Program-made: the position numbers and the translations under genes
The notes under the pieces: model-generated
The model's input: only the letters and a program-made list of their open reading frames with translations
Database searches by the model: none
What the model was told of the DNA's origin: nothing
Shown here: positions 1 through 12,365 of the stretch, in pieces
Position numbering within the stretch: position 1 is the first letter of the stretch
How the letters are laid out: each line of letters begins with the position of its first letter
Origin: Epiperipatus broadwayi
Taxonomy: Eukaryota; Onychophora; Udeonychophora; Euonychophora; Peripatidae
NCBI GenBank assembly: GCA_028023455.1
Contig: JAQFVV010012420.1
Coordinates: 6,511,176 to 6,575,175, forward strand
DNA length: 64,000 nucleotides
Direction: 5' to 3'

Positions 1-501
1 CTTCAAACTGAATCATCATTTGTAATGGGAATAGGGAATGTTTATTTATTGGCACATGAGGTGGAATAAATTTTTAGTCAATATATAAAATGACCTGTTA
101 CTGATTATCATTGACCTATCTCACTTTTGACTTTAAGTAAAATTATAGTAATACTCAAACTACCAGATGATTTTTAAATTGAGCATTCTGTCTTGAATCA
201 TTCTATAAAAACCTCCTTTCAGAATGCTGGTTATATATTAAGATAGACCATCTTCTTTTATATGATTTGGAAGAAGGATAATATGTTAAAGGTTGTTTGT
301 CATTTGTAATGAACTTTTGATAAAGGTTATTATTGTATTTAAAATCTGAATTTTTAAATTACATTTTTTTTCTTATTATTCGTTTGGTGGTCTAGCTAGC
401 ATAAAGCATAAACATACAAGATAATGATCTCATATACTGAAATATTTTTAGCTAATTAATTGCATAACTTGGGAATTTTATTAATAACAAGAAATTGTCA
501 A
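1..501. other. AT-rich DNA, no gene seen
   Basis: No reading frame, RNA gene or repeat recognised. The sequence is unremarkable AT-rich DNA up to the tRNA-like repeat that follows. Confidence 0.6.
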
Positions 502-595
502 GCGTTGGTGGCCTAGTGGTTAGCGTAGCTGCCTTCCAAGCAGCTGGCCCGGGTTTGCTTCCCAGTCAACGCATTTGACATATGAAAAAAAACAA
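502..595 (+). repeat. tRNA-Gly(TCC)-derived SINE or tRNA pseudogene
   Basis: Positions 502-573 fold as a tRNA. The acceptor strands GCGTTGG and TCAACGC pair, and the anticodon stem GCTGC/GCAGC encloses CTTCCAA, giving anticodon TCC (Gly) at 535-537. The T-arm is damaged: the loop reads TTTGCTT where TTCGANT is expected, and one stem pair is lost, so box B is poor. The tRNA part is followed by TTGACATATG and an A-rich tail. The same tail stands next to a second tRNA-Gly-like copy near 26.3 kb, so a dispersed SINE fits better than a working tRNA gene. The tRNA-Gly origin is secure; the functional state is inferred. Confidence 0.75.
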
Positions 596-1203
596 ACAAG
601 AAATTAAAGAAATTGATATAATCATGGTTATATATATATATTCATCTTTCAAACCAAGATGTTTTAAGCAAATCCCTATAATCATAAATGAGGCACAAGA
701 AGATACAGCCAGCCTTTTCTTGTTAATTATTGTTTTATGCTGGATTAACAATATTATAAAACATTTATTGTACAGGACACATGAATCTTAATTACGAATA
801 TTATATATATATTATGTGTGTGTATGTACATTAGAAAGTTTGAATATGTACATTATTCATATATACATATCTTTTAATTAGAAATAGTTCTAACTTTCTA
901 CATTTTTAAAATAATGTATCATCATCCATGGAATCTTGGCATATAGTACAAACGCTTTGGATTGACTGACCCCCCCCCCCCATTGTTTTTGCAGTGTAAG
1001 TGTAACCTACAAAAAAGGTACTATAATGAAGAGACTTTTTTTTTTTTAAATTTATTATCATAATATAAAATTGCCTCCTGTTGCAGAAATTATTAAGCAT
1101 TTGGAAGTATCAAAGTGTAAGAAACAGAAAAAAAAAAGAAATTAAATTTATAAATGAACAAATAATTCATTTATTTAATTATAAATTAAATATTAAGGTT
1201 CTA
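596..1203. other. AT-rich DNA with a poly-C run
   Basis: No gene recognised. It holds a run of about a dozen C residues near 970-981, T and A homopolymers near 1037 and 1132, and short TA microsatellites. The short frames are on low-complexity DNA and show no family resemblance. Confidence 0.5.
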
Positions 1204-1380
1204 TATGTGAGGGGTCAGAGTGACTTAAAGTCAACACGGGTATGACAGTATTATCAACAACTTTGAGTGTTCTATCCTCGAATTTTCAATGATATGATTG
1301 GCTGAAGAGTTTGAGGGTGGAAAATATTCAAGTTTATTCATTAAAGTTTGAAGATTTAGTCCACTAGAGGGAGACAAAGA
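1204..1380 (+). repeat. 5' part of a dispersed SINE-like repeat (family H)
   Basis: This segment resembles 40.11-40.27 kb. Both read ATGAGGGGTCAGA-like sequence, then GACTnnnnnTCAACA, then a body ending ATTAAAGT.TnAAGATTT. A minus-strand copy of the leading part lies at 39.89-40.00 kb. The continuation of the family (TATCTTAATATAAA..., a tRNA-like box B) is absent here but is present at 3.99-4.25 kb. I assigned the family by comparing copies within the window only. Confidence 0.6.
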
Positions 1381-1479
1381 CTCCAGTTGACTCTATTCCT
1401 GGTTTCCCATTTTAGTTCCATTTTTCCTAGTTTAGGGAATTAGATGTTCTAAAATTATTCCTATTTAAAAGGGCAGCTT

Positions 1480-3845
1480 CTTAGCTCTCTTTTCAGATAT
1501 AAATTATGTCTCCAGATGATCACAAGTAAAAATAATTACAACTTTTCTTTAAAACGCTATGAAAATTATAAGGCAGCCATTAAAAACACTAAAATTTCTA
1601 TAAAGATTTTTTTTCTCTTGAAGAAAGTTTATGTTTTATTCAACTTTGCTGACTGAATGAGGGAATCTGGTTGTTGGGAGGGTCCCTGGGGGACTAATTC
1701 CCAACTCTAAAGAAGAAGAAAGCTGGGATGAGAGTGTTGTGGGGATCGTTATCAATGCTGATTGTCTCATTCATTAAAAAAAAATGATGTTATTCAGTGC
1801 GGTTTTAGTGTTCTTGTTGCTTATTAGAGATTTTGCTTAATAAACAAACAGTTTGGGTCTTCCAATTGGGAGGGGTGCTTGTGGCCTAAATTCTAGTTTC
1901 TTTTTGGGGGAAGTTGGGAGGAGGGCACTGTGCGATTGTTATAAACATTGAATTTCTCATTCACAAGTAAAGAATTATAGCGTTATTAATTGCGGTTCTA
2001 GCGCTGTTGTTTCAGACCTGAGTATTTTTCATCTCCATATATTTTTTCTCTCAAAATGCTATTCATTTTTGAATTCTAGACTTTATAAATCATCTCTAAC
2101 TGTAGCATTTGATTATAGCCAACAGTAATCATATCATGGATAAAGGCAGCAAAATATTACAGTCAAAACTCAATCAGTCATTTTGACTTCTACATTACAC
2201 TATATAAATCAACAGTTGCTTTCTAAAATCTTGAATTGACTTTCAAATCCCATTCATATTTGAATTCTGGAATTGATAATCAGCTCATGGATCAATGCAA
2301 CAAAAACAATACTTTCTAATCACAATTTGTCATTTTAATTTCTTCATTGCACTATGTAAATTAAAAGTTGCAGCACTGATCTTTAATTTGATCATTGTAC
2401 AGCATATAATATAAGTGTGTGTTTATAAGGTTGTTAATTGCACTTTTGCCGCTGTTGTTTCAAACTGAGTATTTTTCATTTTCATATTTTTTTTTCTCAA
2501 AAGACTTTATAAATCATCTTTAATTGTAGCACTTGATTATCACCAACAGTAAATCATATCATGGATAAAGGCAGCAAAATATTATGGTCAAAATTCAATC
2601 AATCATTTTAACTTCTACATTACACTATATAAATCAACAGTTGCTTTCTAGAACTTTGTATGACTTTTGAATGCCATTCATATTTGAATTCTGGAATTGA
2701 TAAATCATCCTGAATTATAACATTAGATTACTATCAACAGTTAATCAGTTCATGGATTAATGCAACCAAAACCATATTGTCTAATTGCACTTTGTCATTT
2801 TAAGTTCTACATTACCTATGTAAATTAACAGTTGCCTTGCTGATCTTTGAATTTATGGTTACATAGCAGATAATATAAGGGTTTATTTCCTAATATATAT
2901 ATTAAAGTTCTTGATAAAAGTTCTGGTGATTTTCACTGTGATTTATGTTGGGATTGGGGTGGGTGTTTCACTCATCCTTCCTGCCAAGGTGGGTGAGTCT
3001 TGTGGTTGGGAGGGTTCCAGGGCCTTGGGTTGTGAATGCTTTGGGGATTGTTACTGGCATTGACTTTCTCATTTCCGTGGGGAATGATGTGTTTTATTGC
3101 CATCTGGTTTCTGTATTTTGTGATGTGAATCAACGGTTACTTTATAACACTGGAATTCTATCAATAGCTATCCATCTTACAAATGAATGTTTTTAGATTT
3201 CACTGGATAAATTATGGAAAAATTTAACTTGTCAATTGGTTTTCTGTAAAAGACTTTGCAAATCAACAGTTACTATGTAGAACTGTGGAGTATTCTTTAA
3301 ATTGAACATAATGAATGCCAACCATTGAAAACTTAGAGATTGCTGCTGTGATTTTACCTTTTGTTTAAAACCAGTGTTTGACTCATCTTTGTTGCCTGGA
3401 TGGGGGAATCTGGTGGTTGGGAGGGTCCTTGGAGCTTAAGTTCTAGTTTATCAGGCCAGCTGGGATGAGAGGGTGAGGGGGATCATTACTGGCATAGATT
3501 TTCTCATTTGTGAGATGATGGGGAAGATATTATTCATGGTGGTTGGAATTTTGTATTTCACTGTGTAAACCAACAATTATCTTGGATTGGGACCACAGTT
3601 TCATTGATCTTTGCTGTTTAGATGGGAGAATCTGAGGATTGGGGGTCTCTGGGGACTAAATCCTAGCACTGTGGTGGATGAGGGTATGAGGAGATTGTTT
3701 CAGGCATTGTTTTTCTCCTTTTGTGGATGGGAGGGGGGATAGTGTGTCCATTGCAGTTTCAATTTCTTATTTATAGTATGTGAATCAACATTTACCGAGC
3801 AAACTGACAAATTAAACTTTGTATAGCACATGATATAATCATGTA
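1480..3845 (+). repeat. Degenerate composite tandem array, GT-rich and AT-rich units
   Basis: At least five diverged GT-rich units carry TTGGGAGGGTCC-like motifs near 1675, 1866, 3005, 3419 and 3638. Each is followed by a GGATnnTTnnnnGGCAT/TTGATTTTCTCATT-like block. Between them lie two copies of a roughly 420-bp AT-rich unit (about 2012-2430 and 2450-2885) sharing AAAGGCAGCAAAATATTA and ATATAAATCAACAGTTGCTT. Each of these is built from two related halves of about 190-210 bp. A frame at 2945-3196 lies inside one unit and is not kept in the others, so I do not call a gene. The function and class are not recognised. Confidence 0.65.
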
Positions 3846-3984
3846 AACTCGAAGATTTGTAACAAGATAATAAACATCATTAAACTTTTTTCTTCTTTAA
3901 ATACCATTTAATGTATCCTATTTTTAACATTATCATATGATTTATGACCAAATTACAGAATAAAATTTCCTATATTTTATAATA

Positions 3985-4255
3985 AAAAAAAAGTTTGAAG
4001 ATTTTCTATCTTAATATAAACTGTGCACTGAATGTATATATGTGTGGGAGATGATGATCTGGACCAACTGAAGAAGTCTGGCTAAGCATAAAATATGTAT
4101 ATTGGAGATAAAGCTGGGTTGGTTAAGCATGAAATATGTATATTGAATATCATTTACCCTTTTCACGTGTATGTATGTGATCGTGTGTATAAGATAGAGT
4201 GAATAACTGTGAGAACATGAAAATGTGAGTTCAAGTTCTTCTAATTTAATTACAA
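3985..4255 (+). repeat. 3' part of family H repeat with hammerhead-like core
   Basis: Aligns by eye with 40.24-40.46 kb: TTTGAAGATTTTCTATCTTAA, then GTATATATGTGTGG, then GGACCAACTGAAGAAG, then TAAGCATnAAATATGTATATT (partly duplicated here), ending in GTGAGTTCAAGTTCTTC, a worn box-B-like end. CTGAAGA at 4068-4074 fits the hammerhead core CUGANGA, and ATATATGTGT upstream can pair with the sequence after the A-rich 3' core. The ribozyme reading is an inference; the repeat relationship is what the sequence shows. Confidence 0.6.
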
Positions 4256-4331
4256 ATTTTATATATATATAATTATCAAAAACAATACAGTAATTAATAC
4301 AAATTTTATTAAACGCCCATTATTACATTAA

Positions 4332-4501
4332 GTAATAATTTACTAAGGCTGTAACCTTAGAAATAAGCATCTGAAAAATACGAAGGTAGGGACCTCTCTT
4401 TTCTTCATAGCGTAAGCTTGTGTTTTAAGACTTATAGAGATCCCTACCTTCGTATTTTTCAGACGCTTATTTCTAAGGTTACAGCCTTAGTAAATTATTA
4501 C
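4332..4501. repeat. Palindromic foldback element (family A)
   Basis: Inverted arms of about 65 bp at 4332-4397 and 4437-4501 are almost perfectly complementary. Each contains ACTAAGGCTGTAACCTTAG and ends at the centre with GTAGGGACCTCT/AGATCCCTAC. The spacer includes CGTAAGCTTGTG. Related copies are at 5.1-5.2, 6.5-6.8 and 35.6-35.8 kb. This is typical of a non-autonomous foldback/MITE; I see no transposase. Confidence 0.85.
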
Positions 4502-4695
4502 ATAATTAATACAGTAAAAAATATTTTAAAAAACAAATATATACCACAATTTAATAGAAGTACTTTCAACTATCTATGTAGTCATTATCAATTAGATTCA
4601 AATTGTATTACAAAAAAAAACATTACAAATGTAAACAAAAAGAAATATATCATACATCAATTTTCCCACAATTCATTAATTTTTATATTGGCAGC

Positions 4696-5075
4696 CTAAT
4701 GTTGGTTTTCACCATTTATTAACATAGCTTCTTTAATTTTGCATTTATTACTATTTCTTTCAATACACAAAATCTTAACTTTATTAAAATCAAAATCAAA
4801 ACCATAATTACATGTTACATTATGATAAAAAAATACTGACGGTGATATGTCATCATTTCTAACATTCTCTTGTCTTGATTTTTGTACTCGTTTATATAAC
4901 AACAAATGTTCCTTTGATCTTTTCTCCAATGTACATCGAGATTCACCTATATATGCCTTTCCACAAACACACAGCCATTTATATATTGCACAACTTGGAT
5001 TTAAAATACTACATCTATTTTTTGAATTATTCATCTATTTAAATTAGGAGTAGTATGAAATGTGACTCGACATAT
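4696..5075 (-). pseudogene. Penelope-like element GIY-YIG endonuclease fragment
   Basis: The minus-strand frame (112 residues from 5034) carries the PLE-type GIY-YIG nuclease that nicks target DNA for retrotransposition. It has IYKWLCVCGKAYIGES (the two tyrosines and YIG of the motif), an arginine in TLEKRSKEH, and a downstream IERNSNKCKIKEAML block where the catalytic glutamate is expected. Just upstream, in a shifted frame up to about 5075, the residues VTFHTTPNLNR match the linker IAFYAPPTLNK of the copy at 56.0 kb, so a frameshift near 5030 separates linker from nuclease. The reverse transcriptase domain is missing, so this is a 5'-truncated relic. It lies between two family-A foldback sequences. 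Confidence 0.85.
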
Positions 5076-5104
5076 ATTTTTATATATTGTTTTATATTAA
5101 TTAT

Positions 5105-5222
5105 ATTTATAAAGTGCATACTCATTACTTAAAGTAATATTTATTAAGGCTATAACCTTAAGACTAAACGACTGAAAAAATGACAGTAGGGACCTCTGCA
5201 AATCTTTAACACAAGATTTATT
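5105..5222 (+). repeat. Single-arm copy of foldback family A
   Basis: Reads TATTTATTAAGGCTATAACC then AGTAGGGACCTCTGCAAAT and ACACAAGATT, the same order as the left arm and centre of the 4.33 and 35.6 kb copies. The right arm is missing. With 4332-4501 it brackets the PLE endonuclease fragment. Confidence 0.65.
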
Positions 5223-5920
5223 TAAAAAATGTTCAGTCACATTGATGTTTATTTACTATATAAATATTATTAATAAATTTTAACTTTATTCAGCATAGAT
5301 TTTGGATTATTTTATTAATAGACCTTAATTAACCTTTTCTTATTTTTATACTATAACAGATTTGGCATCCAAAGTTTGAATATGTAACAGAATCTCTTTC
5401 TTTTGTTAATTTTTATACTGGAACAATATATGTATATAGAAATATTCTTGGACAGATTTAAATTTACAATCACAGAATATTCAGTTATTTCTAATGGAAG
5501 TTTTTTCTTTGTCAATATTTTTATGTTACATGTAAAAAATAATTTGTAGAAAAGAAAAATCAAAATGGCATATGTTATATGACACATAATTTATTGAACA
5601 AAAATATAATTGTGGTAATATGCATAAATTATGGAAAGTTGTCCAATTATGTAAGAATTTTAATATTATGTGACATTAATGATTTTTTAAAAATTATTTT
5701 AACTTTAAAATGGAACTTAAGATAGCAGACATGCCATAAGCTAGCTATATCTATTATTTATTATTATATATTGTTCTTCTGAATATTGTAAAGTTTATTC
5801 CATTGTTTTTGTTTATATATATTCACATAATTTTAATAATTTTTTATCAGTTGAAATTGTTTCAATATTTTTAAATATGTGAAAACTTCTATTATTTTTA
5901 TTTTAGAAAAAAAATCATGG
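5223..5920. other. AT-rich DNA, no gene seen
   Basis: No protein family, RNA or clear repeat recognised. The short minus-strand frame at 5351-5587 is low-complexity. Confidence 0.5.
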
Positions 5921-6094
5921 TCAAATGATAATAGATAGTGACCAATGAAAATTATATTTTGTAAATACCTATTACATTAAAAAAAAAGACTAAGAACAGC
6001 ATTATATATATATTATAATTTTGTCCATAAGTATCAAAAAAAAAGCAAAAGCATTTAATACAATTTTCATTGGTCACCATCTATTATCTTCTGA
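5921..6094. repeat. Short foldback element
   Basis: Inverted arms of 33 bp, 5921-5953 and 6062-6094, match except for three or four positions. The left arm contains GATAATAGATAGTGACCAAT and the right arm its complement. The spacer of about 108 bp is AT-rich. A MITE-like palindrome with no coding content. Confidence 0.75.
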
Positions 6095-6516
6095 CTGTGA
6101 TGATTTATATTATTGTTAAATTTTTCTTATTACTTTAATAAATGTTTATAAAATTCTTTATTAGATAATATTTACAAGAATTTAACCACATATCATAGAT
6201 TTTAAAAAATTAGAAAACTGAACAATATTTTTAAATGTATAAGTATAGGCAGTTCTCTTTTTTTACTCTACACTATTTATTGGAAGCATGAGTAAGTAAT
6301 GTTTCTCAGATAGTAATGCAATTTAATCTTCATCCCCAGATGAGTTATTGACTTTATTAATAAAAATTCAATCCAATAATTATATGTTTTAGTAATTCAT
6401 TTCTATTCCATGGCATATATTTATTGACATGATATAGGTTTTTTAAATCTATACCAATAGGATAACTTGAATTCAAGATCTTAGTGGTCTTTTTTAAGTT
6501 TCAACTATTATCTTAA

Positions 6517-6775
6517 TGCTTAATTTTAGCAAGAGAAGCCTCTACAAATCATAACGCAAGATCCGACTTTATAAAGATAAGAGGACCCCTCTTATCTCTA
6601 ACCTATTTTTCATAATTATATAGGCAAATCTAAAGCATTTTGATTTGGGAGCATGAAGCTAATAAATTCTTATCTTTATAAAGTCGAATCTTGCGTTATG
6701 ATTTGTGGAGGTCTCTCTTGTTAAATTAAGCACTCAAGGCACATGTACTAAGGTTTTAGCCTTATATAAATATTA
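6517..6775. repeat. Foldback element related to family A
   Basis: The left arm at about 6517-6593 and the right arm at 6668-6730 are inverted copies. They share AATCATAACGCAAGATnCGA, TTTATAAAGATAAGA and AGAGnnGCCTCnAC. The distal part, TACTAAGGTTTTAGCCTTA at about 6748, recalls the TACTAAGGCTGTAACCTTA end of family A, and GAGGTCTCTCTTG resembles its central GGGACCTCT. Confidence 0.7.
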
Positions 6776-9114
6776 TGTGCTGACATTGTGCTTAATAAAA
6801 ATTAATATTTATTGCCTTAATGGTAAAAAAAAGAGTTCAAAGGGGCTTCCAGATACATAATATTGATAACAGCTTTGAGATCTACGATTCTATTTATAAA
6901 GGAAAAGTCAAAATCTATTTGATGGAGAGATTTAAATTACATCATACTGTAGTAATCACTGATTATTCAGGCTTACCATAAAAGGTTCTAGAATATATAA
7001 AGTACAAATTTCACTATTATGTTCTATTTTCAAAATTTAGTGTAGCATACAGATAGAAAGAAGCTTTTTATGTAAGATGAAAGTTAAAGAAGTTAGCAAA
7101 AACATTAAACAAAGAACAACAAATAATTTCATCAAGAAGTACTTCATACTACCATAATTGCCAAAATTTATTATATTGATATAAGATTTCAAATAACACT
7201 TTTGTTTAATCTTGAATACATATAATATTAAAAATAAAAATAAAATTAAAAAAAATCAAAGTATAGTAAATAAATTAAAATTCTGAATTGATAAGTGTTT
7301 ATTTTATTTTTTAGTTGTTATTTTATATAATAATAAAATATTGTGTAAATGCACTAATAATCATGGCTTTTATCTTTTCTCAAATAGCAAATGAATAAGA
7401 TGAAAAGTCAAAAACTTTATCACTAGCTTTCTTAAATACATTTCCATTCTTACCAATAAAAGACATTAGAAGAGTGAGATATAAAAGTTAAATTATTAAG
7501 AATCTGATATAAATCTTATCACAAAAGTCAATATATACACAATAATAAATGTGCAAATTTCAAAATAAGAAATTGTTTTTCTGGATGGTATGTGTATAAT
7601 AAAACAAAAATAAATGAAAACAGCATATCACTTTAAATATAAACTACACAAATACCATTCAGATAACATGTTCACTCAGTTTTTAAATGTGCCCTATCTG
7701 ATGATAAAAGTTGTATTTGAAATTCATATGTAGACATAGATGAATGACTTTATTTTTGATTGGATGTTGGCTTACAATAATATAAATTTACATTTGATAA
7801 AAAGTATAGTAAAGTTTATTTCTTATAATTTATATTTATTCCAATGAGTAAAATAATTATTTGTTCATATGAGGTTATAAATAAGGAAAAACTGTCTCTT
7901 TTCTGAATGATGTGTGTTTGATATTACAAAAGTGACTGAAAATAGCATTACATATACATATATTACAATTTGATCCACAAATGTCAAACCTTGACATTAC
8001 AACTAAACTCTATATACATTCTATGAATTATTTTACACATTAAATTTGAAAAGTTCACTTTTTTAAATATACAAATAACATTTGTGATGATAGTTCTGAG
8101 ATGTGACAGACATGTAAACCTTTTAATAGTCTGATTTTTTAACTAGATAATGGCTTACAATGTTGCATATTTAAAATTACTTAAAAGTGCAATAAACAGT
8201 TTAGCTTGACTAGATATGAAAATAAAATAAAAATATAATGGACATATATGTTCAATAGATAATACAATTAATAGTTGGTATTATTATTTGATATTTACAT
8301 TGGATATTTATGAAAATTTTCAGAAACCATAGTACTTTAAAAACATGAAAGGTAGGTGAAATAAAAACTATATTGTTGAATTATTATTATATGAACTTTT
8401 TTAATCCAAAAAACTTCATTAATCTAAAATAAATAAAAAATGAAAAATTTTAGACAGACATTGTTCAATTCAAATTTTATCTAAAACAAATATTTATTTT
8501 AACCAGGTGGTTGTATTAAATCAAATAAAAATTTAGTTTAACATGAATATTTTATAAAGTGGCAGGTAAATTTAATCAAATGATATCTCTTTCTATTATT
8601 ATTGAAATAATTAATCATAATAACCTGTAATACAAAATGTATAAATAAAATGTGGTAGATCAAATCATTAATTTTAGAGAGCATGTTTAAAATCATTTTT
8701 TATTTTATAATGTGAAAGCATATATACCAGGAAAGGGTTATATAAATTTTTGGGTTTAAAGCTATTAATTATGATTGTGATCGGATGTAAAAAATTAAAA
8801 TTTTGTAAATACTAAAAAAATATTTGTTTTCAATTATTGATATTAAATCAAAAGAGATTATACATTGCAATATAAATTACAAGATTTGTTATCTTTGAGA
8901 CATAATTTATACATTTGCTGTAAATCGTTTTTATTATAGATTTTGAATAACATATTTTATGATTTGATTTTAAGCTCAGAACTATAAGTACTTGAGAAAC
9001 TAAGATAACCAGATTTTTTTTAAAGCTTTGGGTAATTTAGTTTATTTTTGGTAATCTCTTAAATTATCATATTTAATTTGTTGTATGAGCCGTATATATA
9101 TATATACTGCAATG
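6776..9114. other. AT-rich DNA with faint 0.3-0.4 kb periodicity
   Basis: No gene recognised. Segments at about 7.56-7.80 and 7.88-8.17 kb look like diverged copies of one unit, sharing GATGnTGTGTnTnATA, AACAGCAT/AATAGCATTAC and ATnTTGGCTTACAAT. The rest is plain AT-rich sequence. Confidence 0.35.
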
Positions 9115-11455
9115 GTATGATAAAAATGGTAACATGGAGAGATGGGAACATATCCTCCTCAAATAATCAAAAGAAATAAATATAAAAAATATATTGAAGA
9201 ATAAGAGCATCAGAAAATAAAACTATAAGTAGTTATAATAATAGTGACTTGTAAACTATAAATTACTCAGCATTACACATAAACAATTAACAATCAACAT
9301 ATCATCTCTTGTGACTGGATCTAAAAGAGGTACATTATAAAGAAGTTAATAATATAACCATTTAGAGCAAAATATATCACAATCATCTGGATGCACATCT
9401 TTAAATCCTTATCAATTAATCATAAAAATAATATTGGGATTCTAAAACATGCTGATCCTCATGAAGGTTGGGCCATAAGGTGCATAAGTGTATAGGTCAA
9501 TTATAAAAATAAAATGCACTAAATGAACTTTTAATGATGTGTTTGCACCTTCAAAGAACTATTTGGTTGGGCAAACACAAATATAACCCCTCACATATGC
9601 ATAAATCAATTATTATTATTATTCTAGAACTGACTCAATATCATAGAAATTTAGGGACTGTGACTGTGAACAAAAAAAAAATAAATATAAGTTTAGTCTG
9701 ATTTAATTTGGAATAGTTTTACAAGGATAATTTTAAAATTCCTAAAGCCTTATGCTATTATAAAATCAAGTCACATACACTGCCAATTCATAGAACAAAT
9801 AGCTGAAGAAATAAAGAGAATAACCCTTATTTTTTAACAAATATTTAATAACTTCACTAATAAATTAATTTAAAAATTTGGAAAAAAATATATTAAGACA
9901 AATGTAAATACAATTTATCATCAACATATAATTTCCTATAATAAGTAATATTAATTTGTTGTAGGCTTTTACTAATTTAATTAACCAACATTAACATTAA
10001 ACAGAATTGTTTCCTTCAATCAGTAAAATTGAAAAACAAAATTCAGAGATTAAACCCCCTTTTCCTTATTAGTTTTATACAATCAAATATTTTGGGTGAA
10101 AATAATATAAAGAATTAAGTCCTGCAATAAAAACTCTAATAACAGTATTAATTAATACCAATTAGTACTTAATTTAAAGATTATTTATAAATCTGGTAAA
10201 TATACACATTACTATACCTTAGATTACCATGATTTTGCTTGTCTTTTGAATCCCTTTTTTGGTATTTGGAATTTTCAAGTTTTTCATGTTGTTTTTCTTT
10301 TTATATGTTTTCCATTGACACATTTTTAGGCAACACACAAAAAGAATTTGTCTATTTTCTCAATGTAATAGTTTGTAGGTTGGAACAACACATATGATAA
10401 CAGTAATTCACTTAGAGGAATCAAGGCCTAATGCAGATTATATTGGGGCTACTCTCCTTTTATACTTTCTTTAGCCAACAGGTTAAATAGTGAAGTTTGA
10501 CTATGATCAGATTTTAGCTAAAACTTAGCACATTGATTTACTCAGATCAATTAAAAATATTTTTTCTAAACTAGTAGTGAGATGACTCTTACTTCTAACT
10601 ATTAAAGCTATTTTTCACTGTTTTCTTCATAGCTGAACTGTGGTTTCTGAATTTTTTAACAGTTGAGTCAAGAATAATTGCTCCTACAGTTTACTTCAAC
10701 AGACTAATAAAGAATAACTGCTATTTACAAGACAATAAGATCTACTGATTTATGTTTCCTCCTATCACTTTTTGGAATAGTCCTACATCCATGCAATCAC
10801 ATCTTATCTTCCCTATGATGAAATTAAACACTGACCAATTGGGTCTATTTTTACAAAAAATTATTTTCCTCCTTTTTTATTAAAAAAATCCAATCATAAA
10901 AAAATATTCACTGTAGTTATTTTTTATGCTAAAAGAAAAACAAGATAATCTTTTAATTACAATGATTTGAAAAATGTTGCCTTTTGTTTTAGAGAAAGAT
11001 AAAAAGAAAAAAATAACTTTAATTAATTAAAACAAAATTTAACAAAATGTTAAAATCTTACTTCTTTTCTTCTAAAATTCTTGCAAACATAAAATTTTAC
11101 CTCTTTATTTTTTTATCACTTTTAAAAGTTAAAATTGAAGAAAAATAAAATAATGTAAACTTGTAGATCAAATTATTGTAAAAAGAAAACAAAAAATTAT
11201 TAATTTTCCACTTTTCTCTCTCTTTTACAACAATTTATACCACATATAATAATATTCACATACTCATTTAAAAAATTTTTTTGAGAATTTTTATATTATC
11301 ACTTGATAAATTTTTTTAAAAATAAACCAAATACCCATTAATATTAAAAAACGTATAAAAAAATTAAATATTATCTCACCATTAATTATATTTTTTAATT
11401 TATGAAAAACTTGTAATATCTGACATGGCCAAACTTAGGCACTGTATACAATATT
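9115..11455 (+). repeat. Segmental duplication, copy A (uninterrupted)
   Basis: About 2.3 kb that runs parallel, in the same orientation, to 14.09-19.04 kb. Landmarks in order: TATAAGTAGTTATAATAATA, CTAAAAGAGGTACATTATAA, GGGCCATAAGnTGCATAAGT, ATAACCCCTCACATAT, GAAAAACAAGATAATCTTTT, AAAACTTGTAATATCTGACA. At 11114-11134 the sequence TATCACTTTTAAAAGTTAAA is the unoccupied counterpart of the hAT insertion site in copy B. Divergence is considerable and no coding frame is shared, so the duplicated unit is non-genic or an unrecognised old element. Confidence 0.8.
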
Positions 11456-11793
11456 TCAATACCTTTTCATTAATATGATGAGAAAATAAAATGAAAATAA
11501 ACATTTTATTTCTCATTATTTTAAATTTACATCTTAATTTTCACCTTTATTATTGGTGATGTATAGGGTTATAGGAATGTTCAGATAGATCTTCCAGTGT
11601 TTTAAATATTGGAGAGTGATCTTCATGCCTTAACTGTTTTACTTCAATTAGTCTGGGATGGGGTGTTGGTGAATTCACATTCAGATTATACCCACTATTA
11701 ATTTTATGACTTACTCCTCATTCCAAACTACTATTGATATTTTTTTCATTCATGCCTCCTTGAGTATATTATTCTTTATACTGGTTTTATCTT

Positions 11794-12006
11794 TCATTTT
11801 ATATAATTATATATTTTGAAAGTTGGAAGAGCTAAAATCTGTTCCTCTAATTCTCTTTGTGTTTGTTGCCTTAGTATTTCTATTATCTGATCAACTCTTC
11901 TTTTGTCAATATATATAGTTTTCTGGTTTAACTTATATGACAGTTTATATCGAATAACTTTTATTATTGGATCATTTAAAATAAAATCAACTAACAATAC
12001 TTGCAA
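11794..12006 (-). pseudogene. Short unrecognised frame, possible coding relic
   Basis: A 70-residue minus-strand frame with charged, helical-looking composition (KRRVDQIIEILRQQTQRELE), unlike the hydrophobic frames typical of random AT-rich DNA. It lies about 0.6 kb downstream, in the same direction, of the coiled-coil relic at 12.64-12.95 kb. The two could be pieces of one decayed gene or element, separated by a foldback insertion at 12.1-12.4 kb. No family recognised. Confidence 0.25.
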
Positions 12007-12115
12007 GTCAGATAAATAGCCTTAGAACTACTGATTACAGACATTTCTGATATATATTTTGTATATTTCTTGATTTTGCATTTTTCCTATGAAAACACTG
12101 ATAAACTCTCTCTAC

Positions 12116-12365
12116 AATGTCATTCAGTGCAAGCTGTAGTAATCTATAAATGCAAACAAGTTTTTACATAAAACCCCTATTTACTGTCTACTCATGCAAT
12201 ATCCCAAGTTAATTTCTAGTATGGAGCCGTAAGATAGAAACTAGTCTGGGAATATTGGATGAACAAGCACTACATAGGAATTTTATGAACAAACTTTCTT
12301 ATATCCATTTATTATTATGTCTTGTACTGGAGGCACTACTGTATGAAGAGTTTATAACTTTTAAC
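12116..12365. repeat. Decayed relative of the 37.6-kb palindrome (family B)
   Basis: Shares with the right arm at 37.87-38.00 kb, in order: GAAACTAGTCTnGGnATATT, GGAnGAnnnnGCACTA, ATAGGnATTTTATGnACAA, and GGCACTACTGTATGnAGAGTTT. The left half (12175-12215) is the inverted counterpart but much worn. This is an old copy of a family that has a fresh-looking member 25 kb away. Confidence 0.7.

Noticed and set aside
502-573. Functional tRNA-Gly gene
   Set aside because: The T-loop and one T-stem pair are damaged, and the copy shares its downstream tail with another dispersed copy, so SINE or pseudogene is more likely.
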